Origin: an uncultured Collinsella sp.
GTDB lineage: Bacteria; Actinomycetota; Coriobacteriia; Coriobacteriales; Coriobacteriaceae
Length of the DNA stretch: 64,000 nt
Direction: 5' to 3'
Assembly: GCA_902462065.1 (NCBI GenBank)
Contig: CABQAK010000001.1
Location: 34,226-98,225 of the forward strand
Shown: positions 40,396 to 48,659 of the stretch, piece by piece
Position numbering within the stretch: position 1 is the first letter of the stretch
Layout of the letters: every line of letters starts with the position of its first letter
Made by a program: the position numbers and the translations under genes
Notes under the pieces: generated by a model
The model's input: only the letters and a program-made list of their open reading frames with translations
What the model was told of the DNA's origin: nothing
Databases searched by the model: none

Positions 40396-41700
40396 CTACT
40401 GGTTGTCAGCAGCCGAGAAATCCATATCGAGCGAAGAAACGGCCCAGCCGATATGGTTGTCGGAGCGCACGAATTTGACGGTGTACTCCTGCTCGCCGCC
40501 CTTGGACAGCGATGCCTTCACCTTGGCGGTCGTCTCGGTCATGGACTGATCCATGCCCTCGACGGACACGGTGGCACCCTGCGGAATCGAGGAGATGATC
40601 ATCGACTTAGCGTCCTCGGACAGGCTCGAGGCCAGGCAAGACTCGGCCTTTGCGGCGTCACCGTCGCCGGCAGCCTGGAACAGATCGGTAACGACAGACT
40701 CCTGAGACGGGAAGCCAAAGCCGCGCGTGTAGGCAAAGCCCAGACCGCCCGCGGCGATCAAAATGAGCAGAAGCAGCACGATGAAGACTTTAAGACCCGT
40801 GTGGCGATGGCGACGACGGACCTTGGCCTGCTTACGATCCTGACGGTCCTGCTGGACCATCTCGGACTCGGACAGCGTAAAGAAGCCGGTGTCCGAGGGA
40901 TCGGGCATAAACTGACCGGTCGCGCCCGTAGGATCGAGCGGATCGACGGCAGGAGCGTCCATCGCGGGCGCCGGAGCCGTGGCCATAGCCGTCTGGGCAG
41001 ACAGCGCGGCAAGCGAATCGTGCACGCGGGCAAGCTCATCGGCCTGCTCGGAGGTGAGCTGGTAGATGCCATCGGCAGTAGCGGCGTTAAAGGCGTCGAG
41101 TGCGTCGGAGGGACGGCCGGCGGCAGAAAGCGCCTGACCCATGCCGGCGTTGAGCGCACGCGTGTCGTCGCGGGGGCCGGCAAAGCCGATAGCCGTGCGG
41201 TAGGTCTCCACGGCATCCGCCGGACGGCCGAGCTTAATGAAGCAACGACCGAGCTCGCCGAGTGCGGCGGCAGGAGCCGGATTGGCGCCGTCGATGGCAG
41301 CCTGACGGAAGGCGGTTCCCGCGTTGGCATAGTCGCCCGACTGGAACAGCGCATTGCCCAGGCCCAGATAGGCCTTGAACGGCGTGGCATAGGAAGCATC
41401 CTGCGTAGCGGCAGAGAAAGCCTGAGCGGCCGTCGTGTAGTCGCCCACGGCGGCGAGCGCCTTGCCGCGGTTGGTGAGCAGCGCGCCGCGCTTGCCGTAG
41501 GTACCGTCGTTGAGGGCGGCGGCATAGGCCTCGGCGGCCTCGGCATACATGCCAAGGTGCATCAAGGCGTTGCCACGAAGGTGATCGGCCTCGCCCATAA
41601 TCTCATCGGGAGTCTTTGCCGCCCCAAGCATCTGGGCTGCAGCAGAAAAATCACCCGCGCGGTAAGCGGCGCGGCCCTGTTGGATCAGCTGGCTATTCAA
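40396..41700 (-). CDS. TPR-repeat protein with a membrane helix
   Basis: 434 residues, unnamed. About 1-230 are tetratricopeptide-type helical repeats (AAEAYAAALNDGTYGKRGAL, ALFQSGDYANAGTAFRQAAI, AVETYRTAIGFAG). A Pro/Ala/Asp linker and a basic stretch (RQDRKQAKVRRRHRHTG) precede a single membrane helix (about 302-325, VFIVLLLLILIAAGGLGFAY), then a ~110-residue domain, presumably outside, resembling small NTF2-like or lumenal domains. The TPR part would be cytosolic. Eleven nt after the cyclophilin gene, same operon. Function unknown. Confidence 0.8.
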   Translation of the reverse strand: MNSQLIQQGRAAYRAGDFSAAAQMLGAAKTPDEIMGEADHLRGNALMHLGMYAEAAEAYAAALNDGTYGKRGALLTNRGKALAAVGDYTTAAQAFSAATQDASYATPFKAYLGLGNALFQSGDYANAGTAFRQAAIDGANPAPAAALGELGRCFIKLGRPADAVETYRTAIGFAGPRDDTRALNAGMGQALSAAGRPSDALDAFNAATADGIYQLTSEQADELARVHDSLAALSAQTAMATAPAPAMDAPAVDPLDPTGATGQFMPDPSDTGFFTLSESEMVQQDRQDRKQAKVRRRHRHTGLKVFIVLLLLILIAAGGLGFAYTRGFGFPSQESVVTDLFQAAGDGDAAKAESCLASSLSEDAKSMIISSIPQGATVSVEGMDQSMTETTAKVKASLSKGGEQEYTVKFVRSDNHIGWAVSSLDMDFSAADNQ

Positions 41701-41711
41701 GGAAGTCCCCT

Positions 41712-42254
41712 TTACTCGTGAACGATCTCGACATGGACGATCTCGTCGCCGGCACGCAGCTGCGAAATCACATCGAGACCCTCGACCGTGGTACCAAAGA
41801 CGGTGTAACCGGAATCGAGGTTATGCTGGGCACCCAGGCAGAAGTAGAACTGCGAACCCGCGGAATCGGGGTCCATGGAGCGTGCCATGGCAAGGGCGCC
41901 ATCGACATGGCTGTTGCGCGGATTGGTGGCAAACTCGCCCTTGATGCAGTAGCCGGGGCCACCGGTACCGGGCATACCGTCGGGGCCCTCAAGACCGGCA
42001 GCGACGTCGGCGCCGGACATGTCGCGGGTATTGGGGTCGCCGCCCTGGATAACAAAACCGGGCACATAGCGATGGAACTTAAGGCCATCATAGAAGCCCA
42101 TCGTGGAAAGCTCGCAGAAGTTCGCGACATGAATGGGAGCGCCCTCGCCGTCAAACTTGACCTTGATGGTACCCTTCGACGTCTCGATTACGGCGCACTC
42201 GTCGCCGACAAGCTGATACTCGGGCGTGTAGAGCTCTTTCTTAAAACCAAACAT
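41712..42254 (-). CDS. Cyclophilin-type peptidyl-prolyl cis-trans isomerase
   Basis: 180 residues, no signal peptide, so cytosolic. ETSKGTIKVKFDGEGAPIHV, FHRYVPGFVIQGGDPNT (the conserved FHRV-like catalytic Arg and FVIQGGD), MARSMDPDSAGSQFYFCLGA and YTVFGTTVEGLDVI identify it. ATG at 42254 follows GAGGAAGGAACCAC. It leads a two-gene unit with the TPR protein under a good promoter. Confidence 0.93.
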   Translation of the reverse strand: MFGFKKELYTPEYQLVGDECAVIETSKGTIKVKFDGEGAPIHVANFCELSTMGFYDGLKFHRYVPGFVIQGGDPNTRDMSGADVAAGLEGPDGMPGTGGPGYCIKGEFATNPRNSHVDGALAMARSMDPDSAGSQFYFCLGAQHNLDSGYTVFGTTVEGLDVISQLRAGDEIVHVEIVHE

Positions 42255-42293
42255 GTGGTTCCTTCCTCGTGCGTTTAAAGCATATTTGTACGA

Positions 42294-42323
42294 ATTGTAG
42301 CAATAAGCACGGGTTTACATCAA
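42294..42323 (-). promoter_or_regulatory. Promoter of the cyclophilin-TPR unit
   Basis: Minus strand TTGATG, 18 nt, TACAAT, about 40 nt upstream of the start codon. Confidence 0.6.
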
Positions 42324-42361
42324 TTGCGCACGTAGGTTATGCCGACTATGGCGAACTAATT

Positions 42362-43504
42362 TTAGGAACGCTGCTGCGGCTTCCAGGAACCCACATTGGC
42401 ATCGTACTGGTTCAGCGCGCTGTTGCCGCCCTGCGCGATGGGCGCCAGGATCTCGCTTTGGTGGGAACTCATCGACTCGCCATCGGGAATGGCCAGCGAG
42501 ATATCCCAGCTCTGGCAGATCACGTCGACGCGCTCATACATCCACTCGGCAAGCTGCTTTAAGTGGGCGATGTCATCCGCATAGACCGTATCGTCCTGTA
42601 CTTTCAGGTTGTTGAGCTCATCTTGCGTCTTTTTGATCTGGTCGCGTAGGGCGTAGGCACTCTGCGACAGCTCCTGACGGGTGGACAGCGGCGTTCGGAG
42701 ATAACCGTTGTTAAAGGAATCGATGACCTCGCCGATCTGGTCCTCGTCAGCGTAGGACACGATGGTCTGATACAGACCATCGAGCCTGGTATAGAGCTGA
42801 TCATCGGTGAGCACGGTTTCTTCCTGAACCACCTCGGCAGAATCGCCCTGCTTGGTATCGTCCTCAGTCGCCTCGCCCTTTTGACGCGTGGGGAAGGTGG
42901 TTTGTGCAGCTTGGCCAAACTGGTCGTAGAAGCCAGGCATAACACCCATGGGATCGGTCGTCACGAACCAATAGGCACCACCGCACACGACGGCAAGGAC
43001 CGCGATGATAATGAGCGGCTTGGGAATATGACGCTTATGCTTGTGATAGGCGTCCTCGTCGGGGTGCACCTTGCGCTTGGGTTTTTGAGCATCGTCATGC
43101 AGGGAAACGGGCGTGGGAATATCGACCTTGGGGATACCGAAATCCTTATCGAAAGCTGGCAGCACGCAGGTCTCATTGGGGTCGGCGGCGTCCGAAAGCA
43201 CCGCAGCGGCAGAGGCCGGCGCATGCGGCACCTCGGTATCGATCTGCTCTTGCGTTAGGCGCGGAAAGCCCGCCGTGCGGCCCGCTGCCAGGTCGGATGC
43301 TGCCGCATCCTCGGAGAGGATACCCGGAGCGGGGCGTCCGCATTTGGGGCACGTACGATCATGCGGAGAAAGACGGGCACCGCAGCCCTCACAGAACACG
43401 AATTCGGTGTGCTCGGGACCATCGCCCGGACCCACATAGGCGTTGCAGTAGGGGCAGAACGAGGCGCCGTCCTCGATAGTCTTAAGGCAATGCGGGCAGA
43501 TCAC
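42362..43504 (-). CDS. Zinc-ribbon protein with one membrane helix
   Basis: 380 residues, unnamed. Two zinc ribbons at the N-terminus: CPHCLKTIEDGASFCPYC (about 3-20) and CEGCGARLSPHDRTCPKCG (about 39-57). Then ~100 disordered residues, a basic stretch (KHKRHIPK), one membrane helix (about 158-178, PLIIIAVLAVVCGGAYWFV) and a ~200-residue external helical part. GTG at 43504 is chosen, 5 nt after GAGG; a TTG at 43525 is upstream of that site. The architecture resembles other Gram-positive zinc-ribbon membrane proteins, mostly uncharacterised. Confidence 0.8.
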   Translation of the reverse strand: MICPHCLKTIEDGASFCPYCNAYVGPGDGPEHTEFVFCEGCGARLSPHDRTCPKCGRPAPGILSEDAAASDLAAGRTAGFPRLTQEQIDTEVPHAPASAAAVLSDAADPNETCVLPAFDKDFGIPKVDIPTPVSLHDDAQKPKRKVHPDEDAYHKHKRHIPKPLIIIAVLAVVCGGAYWFVTTDPMGVMPGFYDQFGQAAQTTFPTRQKGEATEDDTKQGDSAEVVQEETVLTDDQLYTRLDGLYQTIVSYADEDQIGEVIDSFNNGYLRTPLSTRQELSQSAYALRDQIKKTQDELNNLKVQDDTVYADDIAHLKQLAEWMYERVDVICQSWDISLAIPDGESMSSHQSEILAPIAQGGNSALNQYDANVGSWKPQQRS

Positions 43505-43607
43505 GGCATCCTCTTTTCGAAGCAATTCAAATAATCGAGGTTAGAGCATAACATCGCCACGGCCCTACAGGAGCAAGGCACCAATTCAACATCGCCAGGG
43601 CGCGTAG

Positions 43608-46325
43608 TTACTTCTTCTTTTTGCTCGGCATCGAGACTTTGATGCCTTGGGCGGACTTGGTTACGCGAGAGCGCTTGGCTCCGCTACCCTTCTTTTTCTT
43701 GGGCTGGGCCTGGGCCACGCCCTCGAGTGCGCGGGCCTCGGCCTCGCGAGCGGTGCGATCTTCGCGGCGCTGCGCCATGTCGGCGGCGACGCGCTTGGCA
43801 AAACGCTCGGCCGTCGAACCCGTCGAGCTCACCTTGCCGCCACCGCGACCCAGGTGGACGCGCACACCGCGGCCAAAACCAGTTGCGGCATGACGACGAC
43901 GCGGCTTGAGCGAATCCATCATCGTGGCGAGCTTAAAGAACACCGAGCAGGTAAAGACCACGATGACAGCCAAGATTACCATCTGGCCCATCGACAGGTT
44001 GGCAATAGACAGCAGCTCCGGGAATCCGATAACGCCCACCAGGATGCCGGCGACAACAAACACGAAGAGCACCACACGTAAGGGCGTGAGAGGCTGCGAG
44101 ATGCGCCAGATCAGGCTGACGCTCACCGCGCACGACGAAAGCAGGCACATCGTAGACAGCGTGAGCTGGCTAAAGCCAAACACGCGCGCCACAAAGATAT
44201 CGAGCGCCGCGGCCAAAATGACCGCAATCGACGCCGGCAGTGCCCGCTTGAGCACGTTCGTCAGGAACGACCCCTTCACGCGAGCATTGTTGGGCTCCAG
44301 GCCCAACACAAAGCCCGGCGCGCCGATGCAGAAGAAGTTGATGAGCGTCATCTGAATCGGCTCGAAAAGGTACGGCGGCAGCGCGATGCACAGCGCCGCC
44401 AGGCCCATCGAGAACAGCGTCTTAGTCAGGAACAGCGAAGCCGAACGCTGCAGGTTGTTGATGGAGCGACGGCCCTCGGCCACCACGGCGGGCATCGAGG
44501 CAAAGTCGTTGTCGACGAGCACGATCTCGGCCACGTTACGCGCGGCATCGGAGCCGGCCGCCATGGCCACGGAGCAGTCGGCCTCCTTGAGCGCCAGCAC
44601 GTCGTTGACGCCGTCGCCTGTCATGGCCACGGTGTGCTCGCGGCGCTTGAGCGCCTGCACGAGCTCGCGCTTCTGCTGCGGGGTCACACGACCAAAGACA
44701 TGGTAGCGGTCCACTGCGGCATCGAGCTTGGCCGGCGTATCGAGCGTCGTGGCGTCCACATAAGCGTCCGCCCCCGGCACGCCCACCACGCGCGCGATCG
44801 ACGACACCGTACGCGGGTCGTCGCCACTGATCACGTTGAGCGTCACGCCCTGCTCGTTAAAGTAGCCGATGGTCTCGGCCGCCGAGGTACGAATCTCGTC
44901 GCGGATGGTCACAAAGCCCACGGGCTCGGCCTCGCCCACCATATCGCCATCGGGCGTAAAGCCGTCCACGCGCGCCACCACGAGCACGCGGCAGGTATCG
45001 GCAAGCTCGGCGACACGGTTCTCGACCTGGGCAAACGCACGATCAGAGAGCACAAACTGCGCCGCACCCATCACATAGGAGCCCTGTGCAAACGACGCGC
45101 CGCTCCACTTTTTGGAAGACGAGAACGGAATGACCGACAGCGGCTCGGACACCTCGACCGGACGGTCGGCGTAATAGTTGAGCAGCGCCTGACAGGTCTC
45201 GTTGGCATCGGCCGAGGTCGCACGTGCGACGTTAGCCAGAGCAAAATCGAGCACCGTGGTATCGACGGGAACGGCGGCGTCGCCCTCCCCCGCACCCATA
45301 CCCTCGACCGGCAGCGGATACGTACCCTCGACCTCCATGCGACCCGACGTGATGGTGCCCGTCTTGTCCAGGCACAGCACGTCGACGCGAGCGAGCGTCT
45401 CGATGCAGTAAAGCTGCTGCGCCAGCACCTTGCGGCGGGCCAGGCGCACCGTGGCGATGGCGAGCACCGACGAGGTCAGAAGCACCAGGCCTTGCGGGAT
45501 CATGCCCAGCAGGGCGCCCACCGTGGACAGCAGCGCCGACGAAGGCACATGACCAGCCAACAGCTCGGAGAAGCACCACGAAAGCGCGCTATCGCCCGGG
45601 GTTCCCGCGGCATCCCACAGCTCGCTCACACTCGAGGCAAACAACGCCAAACCGAGCGGGATCATGATGATGCTCGCAAAGCGCACGATGGCGTTAAGCG
45701 CGTTCATGATCTCGGAATTGACCTTTTTGACGTACTTGGCCTCGTTATTAATTTTGGCCACGTAGTTGTCGGCGCCGACATGGATCACGCGGGCGCGCAG
45801 CAGGCCCGAGTCGATAAAGCTGCCGCTCATGAGCTCGGAACCGGGCTGTTTCTTAATAAGGTCGCTCTCGCCCGTCAGCAGACTCTCGTTCACGAGCGCC
45901 TCGCCCGAAACCACCACGGCGTCAGCGGGAATCTGGTCGCCGCGCCCCAGGCGGATGATGTCGTCGAGCACGATCTGGTCCAGGTCGAGCTCCACCTCGG
46001 AGCCGTCACGCACCGCGATGGCCTTCTTGGAGGTCAGCAGCGTGAGCTTATCGACCATCTTCTTGGAACGCATGGACTGAATGACGCCAATAGCGGTATT
46101 GAGGAACACCACGAACAGGAACGTCAAATTCTTAAACGAACCGGTCAAAATGACCAGGAACGCCAAGATCACGTTGATCAAATTGAACAGCGTGCAGAGG
46201 TTCTCGATGATGAGCTCTTTGACCGACTTGGTCTTGAGCTCCATGTTGCGGTTGATCTTACCGGCGGCGATGCGCTCCTCGACCTCGGCGGTCGAGAGTC
46301 CGCGCTCGATATCCGTTGCTGCCAT
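43608..46325 (-). CDS. P-type cation ATPase, CtpE-like
   Basis: 905 residues. Actuator loop VNESLLTGESDLIKKQPGS, catalytic DKTGTITSGRMEVEG, hinge MTGDGVNDVLALKEADCSVA, membrane motif MIPQGLVLLTSSVLAIATVR in place of the Ca-pump PEGLP. It resembles mycobacterial CtpE, implicated in calcium uptake; the substrate here is not proven. After the last helices a ~105-residue cytosolic tail is strongly basic (Lys/Arg-rich, ending SMPSKKKK). ATG at 46325 has only a weak ribosome site; GTG at 46340 lies 10 nt after a TTATAC box and could be near-leaderless. Confidence 0.9.
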   Translation of the reverse strand: MAATDIERGLSTAEVEERIAAGKINRNMELKTKSVKELIIENLCTLFNLINVILAFLVILTGSFKNLTFLFVVFLNTAIGVIQSMRSKKMVDKLTLLTSKKAIAVRDGSEVELDLDQIVLDDIIRLGRGDQIPADAVVVSGEALVNESLLTGESDLIKKQPGSELMSGSFIDSGLLRARVIHVGADNYVAKINNEAKYVKKVNSEIMNALNAIVRFASIIMIPLGLALFASSVSELWDAAGTPGDSALSWCFSELLAGHVPSSALLSTVGALLGMIPQGLVLLTSSVLAIATVRLARRKVLAQQLYCIETLARVDVLCLDKTGTITSGRMEVEGTYPLPVEGMGAGEGDAAVPVDTTVLDFALANVARATSADANETCQALLNYYADRPVEVSEPLSVIPFSSSKKWSGASFAQGSYVMGAAQFVLSDRAFAQVENRVAELADTCRVLVVARVDGFTPDGDMVGEAEPVGFVTIRDEIRTSAAETIGYFNEQGVTLNVISGDDPRTVSSIARVVGVPGADAYVDATTLDTPAKLDAAVDRYHVFGRVTPQQKRELVQALKRREHTVAMTGDGVNDVLALKEADCSVAMAAGSDAARNVAEIVLVDNDFASMPAVVAEGRRSINNLQRSASLFLTKTLFSMGLAALCIALPPYLFEPIQMTLINFFCIGAPGFVLGLEPNNARVKGSFLTNVLKRALPASIAVILAAALDIFVARVFGFSQLTLSTMCLLSSCAVSVSLIWRISQPLTPLRVVLFVFVVAGILVGVIGFPELLSIANLSMGQMVILAVIVVFTCSVFFKLATMMDSLKPRRRHAATGFGRGVRVHLGRGGGKVSSTGSTAERFAKRVAADMAQRREDRTAREAEARALEGVAQAQPKKKKGSGAKRSRVTKSAQGIKVSMPSKKKK

Positions 46326-46356
46326 ACCACGTCCCATCACGTCGCGTCGGTATAAG

Positions 46357-46390
46357 AAAAACCGCCCGGACCATGCGAGGTTCGGACGGT
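46357..46390 (-). terminator. Terminator after tRNA-Arg(CCG)
   Basis: 12-nt arms with one G-U and one mismatch, 6-nt loop, then TTTTT on the minus strand, 12 nt beyond the tRNA 3' end. Confidence 0.8.
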
Positions 46391-46401
46391 CTCACGTTCG
46401 A

Positions 46402-46478
46402 TGGTGCCCCATGTTGGATTCGAACCAACGGCCTTCTGCTCCGGAGGCAGACGCTCTAATCCCCTGAGCTAATAGGGC
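46402..46478 (-). tRNA. tRNA-Arg (anticodon CCG)
   Basis: Cloverleaf folds fully: acceptor GCCCTAT/ATGGGGC, D-arm GCTC/GAGC, anticodon stem TCTGC/GCAGA around CTCCGGA (CCG at the tip), T-arm GTTGG/CCAAC with TTCGAAT, discriminator A and encoded CCA. Reads CGG codons. It has its own promoter and terminator. Confidence 0.96.
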
Positions 46479-46489
46479 CAACGTTTGGC

Positions 46490-46519
46490 ATTATACCCAA
46501 GTACACCACGGGCTATCAA
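46490..46519 (-). promoter_or_regulatory. Promoter of tRNA-Arg(CCG)
   Basis: Minus strand TTGATA, 18 nt, TATAAT (perfect -10), 12 nt upstream of the tRNA. Confidence 0.8.
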
Positions 46520-46609
46520 AATAAAAGAAAAAGCTTTGCAATTCCGAGGAAGACGCGGCTCAACGGCCCACTCTAGAAGGCAAAAGCGAGTCAGATAGTA
46601 TAAACTCTC

Positions 46610-46672
46610 ATGCACCATATATACACGGCTCGCGATGCGGGCCGTTTTTGCAAGGGTTATCCATCGAGGTGA
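46610..46672 (+). promoter_or_regulatory. aroF leader: hairpin with T-run inside a short ORF
   Basis: At 46625-46649 a 9-bp stem (ACGGCTCGC/GCGGGCCGT, one G-U) with a GAT loop is followed by TTTTT, a terminator-like structure 34 nt before the aroF start. A 20-codon ORF (ATG 46610, TGA 46670-46672) runs through it and encodes two Tyr and one Phe. It lacks a clear ribosome site. Attenuation is inference; it could equally be a plain terminator or chance. Confidence 0.45.
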
Positions 46673-46682
46673 GAGGCACACC

Positions 46683-47705
46683 ATGATTGCAATTTTAAAA
46701 GAGAGCGCCAGCGACGAGGCCGTCAGCCATATCGTCAGCTGGATTGAGAAAAAGGGCCTGAAAACCGATGTCTCGCGCGGCGAGAATGAGACGATCATCG
46801 GCCTGGTGGGCGATACGACCAAGATCGACCCATTCCTGCTCGAGTCCATGGATGTCGTCGAGCGCGTGCAGCGCGTCTCCGAGCCGTTCAAGCGCGCCAA
46901 CCGCAAGTTCCACCCCGAGGACTCCGTCATCGACTGCGGCCACGGCGTCAAGATCGGCGGCGATCAGTTCCAGGTCATCGCCGGCCCGTGCTCCGTCGAG
47001 GGCGAGAACCTCATCCGCATCGCCCGCCGCGTGAAGGCCGCCGGTGCCACGATGCTGCGCGGCGGTGCCTACAAGCCCCGCACTTCCCCGTACGCCTACC
47101 AGGGCATGGGCCCCGCCGGTCTGGACCTGCTGTGCGAGGCGTCTGCCGAGCTCGACATGCCGATCGTCACCGAGATCATGGACCCGCGCGACGTGCAGGT
47201 CTTCCTGGACAAGAAGATCGACGTCATGCAGATCGGCGCCCGCAACGCCCAGAACTTCCCTCTGCTCAAAGAGGTCGGCAAGACCAAGACTCCGATCTTG
47301 CTTAAGCGCGGCATGTCCGGCACGATCGATGAGCTGCTCATGGCCGCCGAGTACATCATGAGCGAGGGCAACGACAACGTCATCCTGTGCGAGCGCGGCA
47401 TCCGCACCTTCGAGACCCGCACCCGCAACACCTTCGACCTCAATGCCGTGCCGGTGCTGCACCACCTGTCGCACCTGCCCGTCGTCGCCGACCCCAGCCA
47501 CGCCACCGGCTACACCCGCTACGTTGAGCCCATGGCGCTCGCCGCGACCGCCTGCGGTGCCAACGGCCTAGAGATCGAGGTCCACGACGAGCCCAGCCGC
47601 GCATGGTCCGACGGCGCTCAGGCCCTCACCCCCGATCAGTTCGACGACACCATGCGCCGCATCCGAGCCATTCGCGAGGTTGTCTGCCATGAGACCATGG
47701 AGTAG
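46683..47705 (+). CDS. aroF: 3-deoxy-7-phosphoheptulonate synthase (DAHP synthase)
   Basis: First shikimate-pathway step, PEP + erythrose 4-P. 340 residues: N-terminal ferredoxin-like regulatory domain (about 1-70, IAILKESASDEAVSHIVSWI) as in Thermotoga DAHPS, then the barrel with VIAGPCSVEGENLIRIARRV, RGGAYKPRTSPYAYQGMG, QIGARNAQNFPLLKEVG, ILLKRGMSGTIDELLMAAEY and VVADPSHATGY. The fused domain suggests Tyr/Phe feedback control. ATG at 46683 follows GAGGTGAGAGG. First gene of the aromatic operon. Confidence 0.96.
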   Translation: MIAILKESASDEAVSHIVSWIEKKGLKTDVSRGENETIIGLVGDTTKIDPFLLESMDVVERVQRVSEPFKRANRKFHPEDSVIDCGHGVKIGGDQFQVIAGPCSVEGENLIRIARRVKAAGATMLRGGAYKPRTSPYAYQGMGPAGLDLLCEASAELDMPIVTEIMDPRDVQVFLDKKIDVMQIGARNAQNFPLLKEVGKTKTPILLKRGMSGTIDELLMAAEYIMSEGNDNVILCERGIRTFETRTRNTFDLNAVPVLHHLSHLPVVADPSHATGYTRYVEPMALAATACGANGLEIEVHDEPSRAWSDGAQALTPDQFDDTMRRIRAIREVVCHETME

Positions 47706-47708
47706 CCC

Positions 47709-48623
47709 ATGGGTACAGTGAGAAACGCGCGCGTTAACCAGGGCGGCCCCAAGTGCGCCGGCATCGTCGGCCTGGGCCTCATCGGCGGCAGCTTTGCCCG
47801 CGGCTATGCGCAGGCGGGCGTCCGCGTGCTGGCCTGGGACCCCGATGACGATGTCATGACGGCCGCCAGCATGGGCACTGTCGCCGGAGAGCTTAACGAC
47901 AAGACGCTCGGCGAGTGCGACATCATCGTCTTGGCCTGCTACCCCGAGGCCTGCATCGAGTGGCTCGAGGCGCACGCCCAGGCACTCGCCGACGCCACCG
48001 ATACCGAGGCCATCATGGGCCCCGTGGTGATCGACACCGTGGGCGTCAAGGGCATCGTGTGCGAACGGGCCTTTGAGCTCGCACGAGAGCACGGCTTCTA
48101 CTTTGTGGGCGCTCACCCCATGGCGGGCACCCAGTTCTCGGGCTACGCACACTCTCGCGCCGACCTGTTCCAGGACGCACCGCTCGTGCTTGTACCGCCC
48201 GCAGTGGACGACGCGCTTAAGCTGGAGCTTTTGGGCCAGGTGCGCGAGATGGTGCGTCCCTTGGGGTTTGGCAAGTTCAGCGTGACCACCGCCGCCGAGC
48301 ACGACCGCGTGATCGCCTTTACGAGCCAGCTCGCGCACGTGGTGTCCAACGCCTACGTAAAAAGCCCCACCGCCCAGGTCCACCACGGCTTTTCTGCCGG
48401 TAGCTACCGCGACCTCACGCGCGTGGCCCACCTTAACCCGCAGATGTGGTCCGAGCTCATGATCGACGACGCCGATGCGCTCGCCTTCGAGATTGACCAT
48501 CTGATCGAATCGCTCGGAGCCTACAGCCGCGCCCTTAAGGACCGCGACCAGCGCTATCTGGAGAATCTCCTTGCCGAGGGCGACCGCATTAAGCGCGCAC
48601 TCGACGACGAGGCCTCCCACTAG
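47709..48623 (+). CDS. tyrA: Prephenate dehydrogenase
   Basis: Oxidises prephenate to 4-hydroxyphenylpyruvate for Tyr. 304 residues; NAD site GIVGLGLIGGSFARGYAQAG (about 18-37), VVIDTVGVKGIV, VGAHPMAGTQFSGYAHSRAD, FTSQLAHVVSNAY and FSAGSYRDLTRVAHLNPQMW. There is no ACT or chorismate mutase domain; the mutase is in pheA. ATG at 47709, 3 nt after aroF. Confidence 0.94.
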   Translation: MGTVRNARVNQGGPKCAGIVGLGLIGGSFARGYAQAGVRVLAWDPDDDVMTAASMGTVAGELNDKTLGECDIIVLACYPEACIEWLEAHAQALADATDTEAIMGPVVIDTVGVKGIVCERAFELAREHGFYFVGAHPMAGTQFSGYAHSRADLFQDAPLVLVPPAVDDALKLELLGQVREMVRPLGFGKFSVTTAAEHDRVIAFTSQLAHVVSNAYVKSPTAQVHHGFSAGSYRDLTRVAHLNPQMWSELMIDDADALAFEIDHLIESLGAYSRALKDRDQRYLENLLAEGDRIKRALDDEASH

Positions 48624-48659
48624 ACCACCTATCACGCCAGGTCGAAAGGACCGAAGCTT

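Noticed and set aside
44634..46355. 573-codon plus-strand frame opposite the P-type ATPase
   Set aside because: His/Arg-rich shadow without family features.
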